Notes: generated by a model from the sequence alone, not told the origin. DNA of 64,000 bases from Sinorhizobium mexicanum (GCF_013488225.1 NZ_CP041238.1:2071501-2135500), one strand, 5' to 3'; positions 18,170 to 28,143 are shown, counted from the first letter of the stretch. Numbers and translations: made by a program.

Positions 18170-21100
18170 ATGAAGATCGAACGCCGTTTCACGAAGGCCG
18201 GGCAAACCGCCTACGCCGAGATCGATTTCCGCAAGGCGACGAGTGAGATCAAGAACCCGGATGGGTCGATCGTTTTCCGCCTCGAGAACATCGATGTGCC
18301 GGCGCAGTTCTCCCAGGTCGCCGCCGACATTCTGGCGCAGAAGTATTTCCGCAAGGCGGGCGTGCCGGCCAAGCTGAAGCGTGTCGAGGAAAACGACGTA
18401 CCCTCCTTCCTGTGGCGCTCCGTGCCCGATACCGATGCGCTGAAGGCGCTGCCGAAGGATGAGCAGTACGGCTCCGAAACGGATGCGCGCCAGGTTTTCG
18501 ATCGCCTGGCCGGCACCTGGACCTATTGGGGCTGGAAGGGCGGCTACTTCGACACGGAAGAAGATGCTGCCGCTTTCCGTGACGAACTCGCCTACATGCT
18601 CGCGACCCAGCGCGTCGCGCCGAACTCGCCGCAATGGTTCAACACCGGCCTGCACTGGGCCTACGGCATCGATGGCCCCGGCCAGGGCCACTTCTATGTC
18701 GATCCCTTTACCGGCAAGCTGACGAAGTCGAAATCCGCTTACGAGCACCCGCAGCCGCATGCCTGCTTCATCCAGTCCGTTGCCGATGACCTCGTCAACG
18801 AGGGCGGCATCATGGATCTCTGGGTGCGCGAGGCGCGCCTCTTCAAATACGGCTCCGGCACCGGCTCCAACTTCTCGCATCTGCGTGGCGAAGGCGAAAA
18901 GCTGTCGGGCGGCGGCAAGTCCTCCGGCCTCATGAGCTTCCTGAAGATCGGCGACCGCGCCGCCGGCGCCATCAAGTCGGGCGGCACGACGCGCCGCGCT
19001 GCCAAGATGGTGGTCGTCGACATCGACCATCCGGATATCGAGGAATACATCAACTGGAAGGTCAAGGAAGAGCAAAAGGTCGCTGCCCTCGTCACCGGCT
19101 CCAAGATCGTCGCGAAGCATCTGAAGGCGATCATGAAGGCCTGCGTCAATTGTGACGGCAGCGACGACGCCTGCTTCGACCCGAAGCAGAACCCGGCGCT
19201 GAAGCGTGAGATCCGCGCCGCCAAGCAGGCGCTGGTTCCAGAAAACTACGTCAAGCGCGTCATCCAGTTCGCGCGCCAGGGCTACAAGGATATCGAGTTC
19301 AAGACCTATGACACGGACTGGGATTCGGAAGCCTATCTCACCGTCTCCGGCCAGAACTCGAACAACTCCGTGTCGATCAAGGACGACTTCCTGCGTGCCG
19401 TCGAGGCCGATGGTGAGTGGAAACTGACCGCCCGCAAGGACGGCCGTGTGATGAAGACGTTGAAGGCCCGCGATCTCTGGGAGTCGATCTCCTACGCCGC
19501 CTGGGCGTCGGCCGACCCGGGCCTGCACTTCAACACGACGATGAACGACTGGCACACCTGCCCGGCTGCCGGCCCGATCCGCGCGTCGAACCCATGCTCG
19601 GAATACATGTTCCTCGATGACACGGCCTGCAATCTCGCCTCACTGAACTTGATGCAGTTCAAGGATGCCGCCACCAAGCGGATCAACATCGGCGATTACG
19701 AACATGCCGTCCGCCTCTGGACGCTCGTTCTCGAAATCTCGGTGATGATGGCGCAGTTCCCGTCCCGCGAGATCGCCGAGCTTTCCTATGAATACCGCAC
19801 GCTCGGCCTCGGCTACGCCAATATCGGCGGCCTGCTGATGTCGTCCGGCATTCCCTATGACTCGGCCGAAGGCCGTGCCATCGCCGGTGCGCTGACCGCG
19901 ATCATGACCGGTATTGCCTATGCCACTTCGGCCGAAATCTCGGCCAAGCTCGGCCCCTTCCCGAGCTTTGCGCCGAACCGCGACAACATGCTGCGCGTCA
20001 TGCGCAACCATCGCCGTGCCGCCTACGGCGAGGCGAAGGGCTATGAGAGCCTGTCGGTCAACCCGGTCGCTCTCGTCCACGCCGATTGCCCGGACCAGGA
20101 CCTGATCACCCACGCCAAGAGCGCCTGGGACAAGGCGGTCGAACTCGGGGAGAAGCACGGCTACCGCAATGCCCAGGGAACCGTTATCGCGCCGACCGGC
20201 ACGATCGGCCTCGTAATGGATTGCGACACCACCGGCATCGAGCCTGACTTCGCGCTCGTAAAGTTCAAGAAGCTCGCCGGCGGCGGCTACTTCAAGATCA
20301 TCAACCGCGCGGTACCGGAAGCACTGCGCACGCTCGGCTACTCGGAAAGCCAGATCGCCGAGATCGAGGCTTACGCCGTCGGCCACGGCAACCTCAACCA
20401 GGCGCCGGCGATCAACCCGGCGACGCTCAAGGCCAAGGGCTTCACCGACGAGAAAGTCGAAGCCGTCAACGCCGCGCTGAAGTCCGCCTTCGACATCAAG
20501 TTCGTCTTCAACCAGTGGACGCTTGGTGCAGATTTCCTCAAGGGCACGCTGAAGGTCACCGACGAACAGCTTGCCTCCATGGACTTCAACCTCCTCGAGC
20601 ACCTGGGCTTCTCCAAGAAGGACATCGAAGCCGCCAACATCCACGTTTGCGGCGCGATGACGCTCGAAGGCGCGCCGTTCCTGAAGGCCGAACACCTGCC
20701 GGTGTTCGATTGCGCCAACCCCTGCGGCAAGATCGGCAAGCGTTACCTTTCGGTCGAGAGCCACATCCGCATGATGGCGGCCGCCCAGCCGTTCATCTCC
20801 GGCGCGATCTCGAAGACGATCAACATGCCGAACGAGGCGACCGTCGAGGATTGCAAGAACGCCTACATGCTTTCCTGGAAGCTGGCGCTGAAGGCGAACG
20901 CCCTTTATCGCGATGGATCGAAGCTGTCGCAGCCGCTGAACGCTTCGCTGATCGAGGACGACGAGGAAGAGGAAGCAATCGAAGAGCTGATGCAGGCACC
21001 GGCGGCCGCCCAGGCTGTCGCAGTGACCGAGAAGATCGTAGAGCGCGTGATCGAGAAGGTCATCCGCGCCCGTGAAAAGCTGCCGAATCGCCGCCAAGGC

Positions 21101-21967
21101 TACACCCAGAAGGCGATCGTCGGCGGCCATAAGGTCTACCTCCGCACCGGCGAATTCGGCGATGGCCGCTTGGGCGAGATCTTCATCGACATGCACAAGG
21201 AAGGCGCCGCCTTCCGCGCGATGATGAACAACTTCGCCATCGCCATCTCGCTCGGCCTGCAATATGGCGTGCCGCTCGAAGAATATGTGGAGGCCTTCAC
21301 CTTCACCAAGTTCGAGCCGGCCGGCATGGTCCAGGGCAATGACGCGATCAAGAACGCGACGTCGATCCTCGACTACGTGTTCCGCGAACTCGCGGTCTCC
21401 TATCTCGGCCGCCACGACCTTGCGCACGTCGATACCTCCGACTTCGGCAACACCGCACTGGGCCGCGGCATTCAGGAAGGCAAGACCAACCTCGTCTCGA
21501 CCGGCTGGACCCGCGGCTACAAGCCGACCATCGTCGGCGGCACGGCAGATCGCACCCTCTCCGAGCCGAAGGGTGCATCGACCGCCGCACCGGCGCGTGC
21601 TTCCGGCGGTGCCACGATCACCTCGATCGCCGGCAACGCCGCCCGCAAGCTGGAACCGGCCGTGGCGGCTGCTGCATCGGAAGCCCTCGCCTTCAAGCGC
21701 GATTATGAAGAACGCGCCGCGGAGCTTGCCGAAGACGTTGCGGCCGATTCGGACGAGGGCGTAACCGCCCTCTTCTCCGACAAGGCCGCCGCTGAGGCCG
21801 CCTCCGCCAAGGCCGACGCCAAGAAGGTCGAAGCCGAACGCCGCGCCCGCTCGATCATGCAGGGCTACACCGGCAACATGTGCTCCGAGTGCCAGAACTT
21901 CACGATGGTCAGGAACGGCACCTGCGAGAAGTGCGACACCTGCGGCGCGACGAGCGGGTGCAGCTGA
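18170..21967 (+). CDS. nrdJ: Vitamin B12-dependent (class II) ribonucleotide reductase
   Basis: Adenosylcobalamin-dependent enzyme that makes deoxyribonucleotides with or without oxygen, 1265 residues, the long alpha-proteobacterial form. Recognisable parts are an N-terminal ATP-cone-like/RNR segment, the barrel with [22 protein letters not shown], and [23 protein letters not shown]-terminal TSCPD-like domain is present ([25 protein letters not shown]). The very end is a zinc-ribbon-like tail ([15 protein letters not shown]) that likely carries the cysteines for re-reduction. An Ala/Glu-rich linker (about 1150-1220) joins the two. ATG 18170 follows ACACGGGACC. Paired NrdR-like boxes lie upstream and a terminator hairpin follows. 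Confidence 0.97.
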   Translation: MKIERRFTKAGQTAYAEIDFRKATSEIKNPDGSIVFRLENIDVPAQFSQVAADILAQKYFRKAGVPAKLKRVEENDVPSFLWRSVPDTDALKALPKDEQYGSETDARQVFDRLAGTWTYWGWKGGYFDTEEDAAAFRDELAYMLATQRVAPNSPQWFNTGLHWAYGIDGPGQGHFYVDPFTGKLTKSKSAYEHPQPHACFIQSVADDLVNEGGIMDLWVREARLFKYGSGTGSNFSHLRGEGEKLSGGGKSSGLMSFLKIGDRAAGAIKSGGTTRRAAKMVVVDIDHPDIEEYINWKVKEEQKVAALVTGSKIVAKHLKAIMKACVNCDGSDDACFDPKQNPALKREIRAAKQALVPENYVKRVIQFARQGYKDIEFKTYDTDWDSEAYLTVSGQNSNNSVSIKDDFLRAVEADGEWKLTARKDGRVMKTLKARDLWESISYAAWASADPGLHFNTTMNDWHTCPAAGPIRASNPCSEYMFLDDTACNLASLNLMQFKDAATKRINIGDYEHAVRLWTLVLEISVMMAQFPSREIAELSYEYRTLGLGYANIGGLLMSSGIPYDSAEGRAIAGALTAIMTGIAYATSAEISAKLGPFPSFAPNRDNMLRVMRNHRRAAYGEAKGYESLSVNPVALVHADCPDQDLITHAKSAWDKAVELGEKHGYRNAQGTVIAPTGTIGLVMDCDTTGIEPDFALVKFKKLAGGGYFKIINRAVPEALRTLGYSESQIAEIEAYAVGHGNLNQAPAINPATLKAKGFTDEKVEAVNAALKSAFDIKFVFNQWTLGADFLKGTLKVTDEQLASMDFNLLEHLGFSKKDIEAANIHVCGAMTLEGAPFLKAEHLPVFDCANPCGKIGKRYLSVESHIRMMAAAQPFISGAISKTINMPNEATVEDCKNAYMLSWKLALKANALYRDGSKLSQPLNASLIEDDEEEEAIEELMQAPAAAQAVAVTEKIVERVIEKVIRAREKLPNRRQGYTQKAIVGGHKVYLRTGEFGDGRLGEIFIDMHKEGAAFRAMMNNFAIAISLGLQYGVPLEEYVEAFTFTKFEPAGMVQGNDAIKNATSILDYVFRELAVSYLGRHDLAHVDTSDFGNTALGRGIQEGKTNLVSTGWTRGYKPTIVGGTADRTLSEPKGASTAAPARASGGATITSIAGNAARKLEPAVAAAASEALAFKRDYEERAAELAEDVAADSDEGVTALFSDKAAAEAASAKADAKKVEAERRARSIMQGYTGNMCSECQNFTMVRNGTCEKCDTCGATSGCS

Positions 21968-22039
21968 TGACACTTGCGCCCCGGCTGCTGCTGATGATGC
22001 TGCTGCGGGACTGAACACCACCTAGCAAAGAAAAGTCAG

Positions 22040-22061
22040 AGAGCGGCCACCCGGCCGCTCT
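22040..22061 (+). terminator. Terminator after nrdJ
   Basis: AGAGCGGCC (22040-22048) and GGCCGCTCT (22053-22061) form a perfect 9-bp stem with an ACCC loop. Only a short TTA follows, so termination may be moderate. Confidence 0.65.
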
Positions 22062-22203
22062 TATGCGTTATATCGCATGTCTGGCTCAGCTTGTTCGCCG
22101 CGCTACATACCCGTGCAGCGTGTGTCTGATCATGGGCAGACGGCTGCAGGGGAAGGACTTGCACCCGCGTGCGCCGGCAACGAACGCGCGCCTCAGCGCA
22201 TCG

Positions 22204-22299
22204 GCCTGAAAATCGGAATCGATTTTCGGAAAGCACGATGCGTAGATTCAAAGACTTACAGCGTCCTTTGTGCGTCCTGAAGGACGCACGGCGCTGTAG
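22204..22299 (+). repeat. RIME-like intergenic palindromic element
   Basis: Same two-stem plan as the element at 17430. The first stem is CTGAAAATCG/CGATTTTCGG around GAAT. A linker with GATTCAAAGACTTACAG follows. The second stem is bounded by ACAGCG and CGCTGT and encloses the nested GTGCGTCCT/AGGACGCAC hairpin. It ends 24 bases before the start codon of the cupin gene. Confidence 0.7.
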
Positions 22300-22323
22300 C
22301 CGAGCCGTGGGAGGGAAGGAACG

Positions 22324-22788
22324 ATGAGAGATGTCGACGGCAAACAGTTCGTTCTGGCAGGCATCGTCATGAAACGCCTGCTGTCCGGAGAACAGACAGC
22401 GGGGCAGTTCTGCCTCTTCGAGAACAACAGCGACGGAAACACGAGGACGCCGATCCATGTCCACGCCAAGGACGACGAGACGGTCTACATCGTCAAGGGC
22501 GAACTGACTGCGGTGATCGACGGCGAGCGTCGGCGCCTGACCGCAGGCGAGAGCATCTTCCTGCCGCGCGGCATTCCGCACCAGCTTATGAACATGAGCG
22601 GCAATCCTTGCAGATACATCTTGATCGGGACGCCCGCTTTGTTCGACCGGTTTGTCGAGGAAGCCGGCCACGAACTTCGACCGGGCGAAGTCGCAGGGCC
22701 GCCGACACCCGAGGAGATCGAGCGCCTGCGCGAGGCTTCGCCAAGGTTCGGCATCACTTTGCTCTCGGATTGGCACCAGCCCAGGTGA
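22324..22788 (+). CDS. Cupin-domain protein
   Basis: A 154-residue single-domain cupin. Motif 1 is HVHAKDDETVYIVKGEL (about residues 41-57, with His, His and Glu as metal ligands) and motif 2 is FLPRGIPHQLMN, with the second-site histidine. Such small cupins can be enzymes or sugar/metabolite binders; no substrate can be assigned. GGGAGGGAAGGA precedes the ATG. A RIME-like palindrome sits directly upstream and a 70-base structured segment directly downstream. Confidence 0.82.
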   Translation: MRDVDGKQFVLAGIVMKRLLSGEQTAGQFCLFENNSDGNTRTPIHVHAKDDETVYIVKGELTAVIDGERRRLTAGESIFLPRGIPHQLMNMSGNPCRYILIGTPALFDRFVEEAGHELRPGEVAGPPTPEEIERLREASPRFGITLLSDWHQPR

Positions 22789-22791
22789 CTA

Positions 22792-22861
22792 AGTGTCCTG
22801 GGCATCAACGCGTCTCCTGACGAAGAGACCAGTCTCGCTCACCTTCGTGTCACAGGACACT
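22792..22861 (+). other. Long-range inverted repeat between cupin gene and tRNA-Ala
   Basis: AGTGTCCTG (22792-22800) and CAGGACACT (22853-22861) are perfect complements 52 bases apart. Between them GTCTC/GAGAC forms an inner hairpin. It could be a terminator-like fold or a small RNA structure; no T-run follows. Confidence 0.4.
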
Positions 22862-22900
22862 GGCGCCCCTCGCGGAATTCTCCTATACACTTCAGGTGAT

Positions 22901-22976
22901 GGGGTCGTAGCTCAGTTGGGAGAGCGCCGCAATCGCACTGCGGAGGTCGAGGGTTCGAATCCCTTCGACTCCACCA
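22901..22976 (+). tRNA. tRNA-Ala (anticodon CGC)
   Basis: A complete cloverleaf of 76 nt with encoded CCA. The acceptor stem is GGGGTCG with CGACTCC, including the G3-U70 wobble that is the identity element of alanine tRNAs. The D arm is GCTCAGTTGGGAGAGC. The anticodon stem-loop is CCGCA-ATCGCAC-TGCGG, giving anticodon CGC for GCG codons. The T arm carries GGTTCGAATCC. Confidence 0.97.
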
Positions 22977-23237
22977 AATGTTTCTTGTCCGGCCCGGACC
23001 CTAAGACATGGGTGACGATCTCGCGTCGAGGGAAGCACCTGCCCCGGCACGCGCGGATGTCGGTATATGACTTGACCCGCGCGAGTTTCGGACGCGGCTT
23101 CCATGAAAGCCCGACTTCGAGGACTTCAGCGAAAGCGCTTTCTGGCCAAATGCCGACATTTGCGGTCTGAGAGGCTTTGGCGATTTGCCTGGCCCCGCGC
23201 GGCTGCTGTCGGAGATTCTGCCGATGCGGGCCAACAA

Positions 23238-23348
23238 TCACCGCGGCGGAACGATGCCCTGGTAGTACTCCCCTTCGCCTCCGACGTGGACGGTTTGCGA
23301 GCATGCCGCGAGAGTGGCGATTGCGAGCAACAACAGGATCTTGCGCAT
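23238..23348 (-). CDS. Tiny lipoprotein, copy 1 (GIVPP family)
   Basis: A 36-residue protein too short for most gene finders. It begins MRKILLLLAIATLAACSQT, a signal peptide with a perfect lipobox (LAAC), and the mature part is only about 21 residues, ending GEYYQGIVPPR. About 250 bp upstream on the same strand is a paralogue sharing the lipobox-SQT start and the GEGxYYxGIVPP ending. The conserved ends and the shared ATGCGC start, despite diverged DNA between them, argue for real coding. Function unknown; the location would be the inner leaflet of a periplasm-facing membrane. Confidence 0.7.
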   Translation of the reverse strand: MRKILLLLAIATLAACSQTVHVGGEGEYYQGIVPPR

Positions 23349-23604
23349 AGGTCTCGTACTTTTTGCTAACGGATTGACGATCATTGATATTCCGGCGTTG
23401 GCGCGGGATCAATTCCCTACGGGTGATCGGGAGCCATTCTTTTGGATGTGCTCACTCATTGGCCAAGCGAAGATTTGCGACAGAGCATCGGCTATGCCTC
23501 AAATGGAGTGCGTCCATTCAGGAGACGCGATCAGCGGGGCAGGAAGCCCGGTCGATGAGGCCCCCCTGCGTCACGACTTCCGTAACGTGAATGCGGTTGG
23601 CGTT

Positions 23605-23742
23605 CTAGAATGGGGTCGGCGGTACGATGCCCGGATAGTAATCCCCTTCCCCGCGTTCGTACCGGTCGACCGTGGTCGACCTTGAGGTTTGCGAGCACGC
23701 GCACAGTGCAGAAAGCGCTACCAACAACACGATCACGCGCAT
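23605..23742 (-). CDS. Tiny lipoprotein, copy 2 (GIVPP family)
   Basis: A 45-residue predicted lipoprotein starting MRVIVLLVALSALCACSQT, with lipobox LCAC, and ending GDYYPGIVPPTPF. Its mature part carries a charged insert (STTVDRYERGEG) that the paralogue at 23238 lacks. A purine-rich GGACGAAGG precedes the ATG. The tandem pair, transcribed in the same direction, looks like a duplication. No known domain is recognised and no function can be given. Confidence 0.75.
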   Translation of the reverse strand: MRVIVLLVALSALCACSQTSRSTTVDRYERGEGDYYPGIVPPTPF

Positions 23743-23914
23743 AGACCTTCGTCCTTTCCTGGCTGAGTGACGTCCCCCAATGCTCATGCATTTGCGCAGG
23801 ATCTGGCGGCCCCTTTTCTTCGTTGCGACTGTGATTGTACTATGTTGCTCAACCGAAGGTATAGAAATTATTGGGTGAATTCGGGCACCCATCGCAGCAT
23901 GCGAATGCGTTGGT

Positions 23915-24856
23915 CTATTTCCCCCGGACCTCTTCCGCCCAGCTCTTCGCGCCGCTCTCGCCGTTGAGGAAGGGTAAGGCTGCTTCCAAAAGCTTCGGCG
24001 AGACGAAGATGTCGTAATGGGTGAGATCGGGCAGGATCGCCAGCCGGTTCTTCGACATGTTCTCGCGCATCCAGCCGGCGTCCTTCAGACCGCCGCCGAG
24101 CTTGTGGTAGAAATCGACGACGTGCTCAAGCCGGAACATGTCGCTGTCGCCATAAATGAGCATGACGGGCATGGTGAGCTTGGCCACGGCTGCTGACCCG
24201 TCATAGTCGCGCCGCATCAGGTCGCCCATAGCGTCGAGCAGTTTCGGGAACTCCGACACGTCCGGCGCGACGGCAGCGTAGGACTTGTACATCGGCGTCT
24301 CCTTCATCATCTCGGCCGCGCCTGCGCCGACCTGGGCCTGCGCTGCGATCATTTCGGGATAAAAGCCGTCTTTGGCGTAGGGCGTCGAGACCAGCACCAG
24401 CCGCCGCACGCTCCCGGGCGCCTGCGCCGCCATCTGCAAAGCGACGCCGCCGCCCATCGAATAGCCGAGCACGTCGACCTGTTCGTAGCCGAGCTCCTTG
24501 ACGAGAGCGCCCATGTCCGCGCCCATCGCGGCGAGATCGATCCGGCGGTTGCCGAGTGGCGTACGGCCGTGTCCCTGGAGATCGACGCCGATCACCTGGC
24601 GGCTCTCGGCAAGCTTCGCGAGATTAGGCCCGAACATTTCGATGATCCCGAGACCACCATGGAGCAGCAGTACCGGCTCGCCATCGCCGTAGACCTGATA
24701 GTAGTAGTTGATGCCGTTCAGCTTGAGGTGCCCGCTCCTCGTTGGCGCCGGGGTTGCCTTCTGTTCCACTGTCGCCTCTTCGGCGGCGCTTGTCGCGGGC
24801 GTGCAAAGTGCGCCTATCGTCGCAACGATCAGGCTGACCAAGGTCGTCTTCAGCAT
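23915..24856 (-). CDS. Exported alpha/beta hydrolase
   Basis: A 313-residue hydrolase with an N-terminal signal peptide (MLKTTLVSLIVATIGALC, cleavage near TSAAEE). The alpha/beta fold shows LLLHGGLG (oxyanion hole), the nucleophile elbow GYSMGGG, the acid in MLIYGDSDMF and the histidine in LTHYDIF, a complete Ser-Asp-His triad. The substrate is unknown: esterase, lactonase or haloperoxidase-like members share this layout. GGAGG precedes the ATG. It is a single gene, divergent from the small plus-strand gene at 25097. Confidence 0.87.
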   Translation of the reverse strand: MLKTTLVSLIVATIGALCTPATSAAEEATVEQKATPAPTRSGHLKLNGINYYYQVYGDGEPVLLLHGGLGIIEMFGPNLAKLAESRQVIGVDLQGHGRTPLGNRRIDLAAMGADMGALVKELGYEQVDVLGYSMGGGVALQMAAQAPGSVRRLVLVSTPYAKDGFYPEMIAAQAQVGAGAAEMMKETPMYKSYAAVAPDVSEFPKLLDAMGDLMRRDYDGSAAVAKLTMPVMLIYGDSDMFRLEHVVDFYHKLGGGLKDAGWMRENMSKNRLAILPDLTHYDIFVSPKLLEAALPFLNGESGAKSWAEEVRGK

Positions 24857-25096
24857 GTCTCATCCTCCAGTTTGGATCGCCCTAGGTGGCGTGTCATGCC
24901 TCAAGGACGGCCCGGCGGATAATCTGCCGACAGCACAGCGCAAACTTTTTGCCGGCCGCCGCTGCAGTCGACGCAAACGTTAAGATTTGTATAAAATCCG
25001 CCCGCCCGATTTCACCGCCTCGCAAGCGAAATCTGGCACAGAAGAAGGATTGTTGAGGTTCGAAAAGGCGCTTGGCGCTGAACGAGGCGGGATATC

Positions 25097-25471
25097 TTGA
25101 CCCAGGTCGTCTCCATCTCCGCGACAACGGCGGCATACGCGGCGGAAGCCGTGAAGCCGTCGGCCCGCGTGCGTGGCGACGGCCCGACCGATGAGGCGAT
25201 CACGCTGCTTTCGGTGCGCAGGCAGGAACACGCCGCGCCAGCGCCAATTGCCATGGTCAAGGGCGCCCTGCCCCTCGGGTTAATGCTCATCAGCGCCGAT
25301 GGCCGCCCGCCGCAAGAGACGCAGGCCGAAGCGCTGCGTCGCTATCTCGAACACATGGATGATGAACGCGGCGAGAAAGAGGAAAGCCGGCAGGACGATC
25401 CTGCCGGCGACGAAAGAGAAAATGACGATGAGATCGCCGCGATGCTGGATCAATTCATCCAGGGATCGTGA
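25097..25471 (+). CDS. Hypothetical protein with acidic C-terminus
   Basis: A 124-residue frame starting at TTG behind GAGGCGGGAT. The middle is moderately hydrophobic (GALPLGLMLISADG) and the last 45 residues are highly charged, with many Glu and Asp. I recognise no domain and no export signal. Support is limited to length, a plausible ribosome site and the fit between two minus-strand genes. The true start is uncertain. Confidence 0.5.
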   Translation: MTQVVSISATTAAYAAEAVKPSARVRGDGPTDEAITLLSVRRQEHAAPAPIAMVKGALPLGLMLISADGRPPQETQAEALRRYLEHMDDERGEKEESRQDDPAGDERENDDEIAAMLDQFIQGS

Positions 25472-25491
25472 CGGTCTGAAGCGGACGAGGT

Positions 25492-26109
25492 TCAGTTGTG
25501 CTTATGGCCGCCGGTGGCGGCGCCGACTGGCAGCACATAATCGACCTTGCCCGCCTTTTCGAAGGTGAGCGTCACGGGCACTGTCTCGCCCTCGGCAAAG
25601 GGCTTCTTCACCTCCATGAACATCAGGTGCAGGCCGCCGCTCTTCAGTTCGACGGTCGCGCCTGCCGGAATGGCAACGCCGTCATCGAGCTTGCGCATCT
25701 TCATGACGTCGTTTTCCATCTTCATTTCATGCAGTTCTACCCGCCCTGCAGCAGGGCTCTCGACAGCGAGCAGCCGATCGTCAGTGCCGCCGGTATTCTT
25801 CACGACAAATCCGCCACCGCCGACCTTCGCGCCTGGCAGCATTGCCTTGACGGCGCCGCCGGAGATTTCGAGGTCCCCGGCCCCGACCGGCCCACCGGCC
25901 ATCTGCTGATTGTCCTGCTCGCCCTGTGCGTGCGTGCTGCTTGCGAGCGTCACAGTCGGTGCCGGGCCCTCGGCCGCCACCTGGTCAAACTGGAGAACGG
26001 CCCTGGAAGTTGTTTCGGCAGCGGTTTGGAAGGTGGAATGGGCCTGCGCCATAGTGGTGGCGGTAAGGCTGAGGCCGGCGGCAAGCAGGGTCAATTTGAT
26101 CTTGGTCAT
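25492..26109 (-). CDS. PCuAC-family periplasmic copper chaperone
   Basis: A 205-residue exported protein (signal peptide MTKIKLTLLAAGLSLTATTMAQA) with a C-terminal PCu(A)C domain. The copper ligands fit the H-M-x10-M-x21-H-x-M pattern: HEMKMENDVMKM then GGLHLMFM. A His-rich tail (GGHKHN) may add a site. An Ala/Gln-rich spacer of about 60 residues separates the signal peptide from the domain. The family delivers Cu(I) to cytochrome oxidase. It is followed upstream by a small Cys-containing exported protein, together suggesting a copper-handling locus. Confidence 0.9.
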   Translation of the reverse strand: MTKIKLTLLAAGLSLTATTMAQAHSTFQTAAETTSRAVLQFDQVAAEGPAPTVTLASSTHAQGEQDNQQMAGGPVGAGDLEISGGAVKAMLPGAKVGGGGFVVKNTGGTDDRLLAVESPAAGRVELHEMKMENDVMKMRKLDDGVAIPAGATVELKSGGLHLMFMEVKKPFAEGETVPVTLTFEKAGKVDYVLPVGAATGGHKHN

Positions 26110-26188
26110 GTCGTAATCTCCGAACCACGCGGGTCTCGGACCCTTGTGGTCAACACCGCCTTGGCGGTTGAATGAAAAATGGAATGCG

Positions 26189-26596
26189 TCAGGAGAAGCT
26201 TACGACAGCTGTTGGCGGACCGCGTGACGGCGGCAACAGCCGGAATAGGGGAAGCGCCACTTCGGTCTTGATGGCTGGCGCCTGAACGAGCCAGTTGCCG
26301 TTGTCAGCGGGGGCGCTTTCTTGGGGCGGCGCTGGCAGCATGACCGATCCGGCCAGGCGGCAGGCTTCACATACGGGGGCGATCTTGGGCGCTTTTTCCT
26401 GTCCCGCGTCATGATCGACACCGTCCGTGCCGAAGCAGATATCCGCGAATGTGCCGTCGGGCAGCAGATACTCGGCAGCATCCTCTGGGCCCAGCGTTTT
26501 CGGGAAAGCCGGCTTGTGGGCGAAAGACAGGAAAACGAGCGCAAAGGCGGTGAGCACCCGCACCGCAATCCGCCATTTGTCCACGCGCCTTGCCAT
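26189..26596 (-). CDS. Small exported protein with CxxC, DUF2946-like
   Basis: A 135-residue protein with an N-terminal hydrophobic segment (VRVLTAFALVFLSFA) and one CEAC motif near residue 81 plus an upstream single Cys. The layout (N-terminal helix, central Cys pair, C-terminal hydrophobic and proline-rich stretch) resembles DUF2946-type proteins found beside copper-uptake genes, but the match is by eye. The start at 26596 is chosen for GGGGAG just upstream; the frame is open 17 codons further. It sits 79 bp upstream of the PCuAC gene on the same strand and is probably cotranscribed. Confidence 0.65.
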   Translation of the reverse strand: MARRVDKWRIAVRVLTAFALVFLSFAHKPAFPKTLGPEDAAEYLLPDGTFADICFGTDGVDHDAGQEKAPKIAPVCEACRLAGSVMLPAPPQESAPADNGNWLVQAPAIKTEVALPLFRLLPPSRGPPTAVVSFS

Positions 26597-26764
26597 GATC
26601 TCCCCTTGGTCAGCCAATTCGTTATCCCCAGCCGACCAGAATTGCAAAGGCCGAATTGCCGCACGTTGTTAGCGGCGGTGATGAAGCTCACGCGACAAAA
26701 ATATGTTTGGTCGCGACATAGGCTCTTGCCAAGTTCCGGCCTTCGCCGTTATCTGGAGACGATC

Positions 26765-26920
26765 TTGTTGGGAGAAACCGGTTCAATCCGGTGCCGAAGG
26801 AGCAACCGCCCCGGAAACTCTCAGGCCAAAGGACCAGCAAGGTGCCGGTAGGACTCTGGAGAGAAGCGGTCACGCTCGCCGAAGGGATAACAATCTCAGG
26901 CAAAGGGACAGAGGGGGCTC
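26765..26920 (+). promoter_or_regulatory. Tandem glycine riboswitch
   Basis: Two glycine aptamers in series upstream of gcvTHP. The first runs from GGGAGAAACCGG through GCCGAAGGAGCAACC, CTCTCAGGCCAAAGGACC and GGACTCTGGAGAG. The second carries CGCCGAAGGGATAACAATCTCAGGCAAAGGGACAG. These are the conserved cores of the family. Glycine binding switches on the glycine cleavage genes. Confidence 0.95.
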
Positions 26921-26987
26921 AAATTTCTCGGCGTTTGACGCCGGTAGTGTGAGCCGGCGCAGGATGCGCCAGACCTGGAGGCCGGAT

Positions 26988-28127
26988 TTGGAAGATATTT
27001 CCCATTTGAAGCACACGCCGCTTAACGCGTTGCACCTTTCACTCGGTGCGCGCATGGTGCCCTTTGCCGGCTACGACATGCCGGTGCAGTACCCGGAAGG
27101 CGTTCTCAAGGAACACCTGCACACTCGCGCCGCAGCAGGCCTCTTCGACGTGTCGCACATGGGCCAGATCGTCGTCCGGCCGAAGTCCGGTCGCATCGAG
27201 GACGCGGCGCGGGCGCTCGAAAAACTCGTGCCTGTCGACGTGCTCGGCCTGGCGGAGGGCCGCCAGCGTTATGGCCTGTTCACCAATGACGAAGGCGGCA
27301 TCCTTGACGATCTGATGATCACCAATCGCGGCGATCACCTTTTCCTCGTCGTCAATGCCGCCTGCAAGGGCGCGGATTTCGAGCACCTGAAGAAGGGTCT
27401 TGGCGACAGTTGCGAGGTCACCATGCTCGATGACCGCGCTCTAGTTGCGCTGCAGGGACCGCGTGCGGAAACGGTGCTGTGCGAGCTCTGGGCAGACGTC
27501 GCCTCCATGCGCTTCATGGATGTGGCGGAGGCCGACCTCCACGACGTGAGCTGCATCATTTCTCGCTCCGGCTACACCGGCGAGGACGGCTTCGAAATCT
27601 CGATCCCCGTCCAGTCGGCCGCCGACGTGACCCAGCGCCTGCTGGAACATCCGGACGTCATGCCGATCGGTCTCGGCGCGCGCGATTCGCTTCGCCTCGA
27701 GGCGGGTCTTTGTCTTTACGGCAACGACATCGATACCGACACGACGCCGGTCGAGGCGGCGCTCGAATGGGCGATCCAGAAGAGCCGCCGCTCGGGCGGC
27801 GATCGCGCCGGCGGTTTCCCCGGTGCCGAGCGCATCCTTTCCGAATTCGCCAGCGGAGCCGCGCGCCGCCGTGTCGGGTTGAAGCCTGAAGGGCGCGCGC
27901 CTGTTCGTGGCGGAGCCAAGATTTTCGCTGATGCCGAAGGCAAGATGCCCGTGGGCACCGTCACCTCCGGCGGCTTCGGCCCGAGCGTCGATGGCCCCGT
28001 TGCCATGGGCTATGTCGACGCCGCCCAGGCCGGAAACGGCACGAAACTTTACGCGGAGGTGCGGGGCAAATACCTGCCGCTTACCGTCACCGCCATGCCC
28101 TTTGTAAAACAAACCTACAAACGCTGA
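26988..28127 (+). CDS. gcvT: Glycine cleavage system aminomethyltransferase (T protein)
   Basis: Transfers the methylene carbon from aminomethyl-lipoyl-H protein to tetrahydrofolate, releasing ammonia. The N-terminal [11 protein letters not shown] and FDVSHMGQ segments and [10 protein letters not shown] are characteristic; the C-terminal GCV_T barrel domain ends the protein. I chose the TTG at 26988 ([13 protein letters not shown]) because GGAGG lies six bases upstream, giving 379 residues. An in-frame ATG at 26964 has no such site, and longer frames would run back into the riboswitch. First gene of gcvTHP. Confidence 0.95.
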   Translation: MEDISHLKHTPLNALHLSLGARMVPFAGYDMPVQYPEGVLKEHLHTRAAAGLFDVSHMGQIVVRPKSGRIEDAARALEKLVPVDVLGLAEGRQRYGLFTNDEGGILDDLMITNRGDHLFLVVNAACKGADFEHLKKGLGDSCEVTMLDDRALVALQGPRAETVLCELWADVASMRFMDVAEADLHDVSCIISRSGYTGEDGFEISIPVQSAADVTQRLLEHPDVMPIGLGARDSLRLEAGLCLYGNDIDTDTTPVEAALEWAIQKSRRSGGDRAGGFPGAERILSEFASGAARRRVGLKPEGRAPVRGGAKIFADAEGKMPVGTVTSGGFGPSVDGPVAMGYVDAAQAGNGTKLYAEVRGKYLPLTVTAMPFVKQTYKR

Positions 28128-28143
28128 TCAGGAGAGAGCGCCA

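Noticed and set aside
19640..22021. Long open frame opposite nrdJ (793 codons)
   Set aside because: The low-stop-density shadow of a GC-rich gene; the plus strand is clearly class II ribonucleotide reductase.
22793..23170. Plus-strand open frame running across the tRNA gene
   Set aside because: It translates tRNA-Ala and non-conserved flanks; the tRNA is unambiguous.
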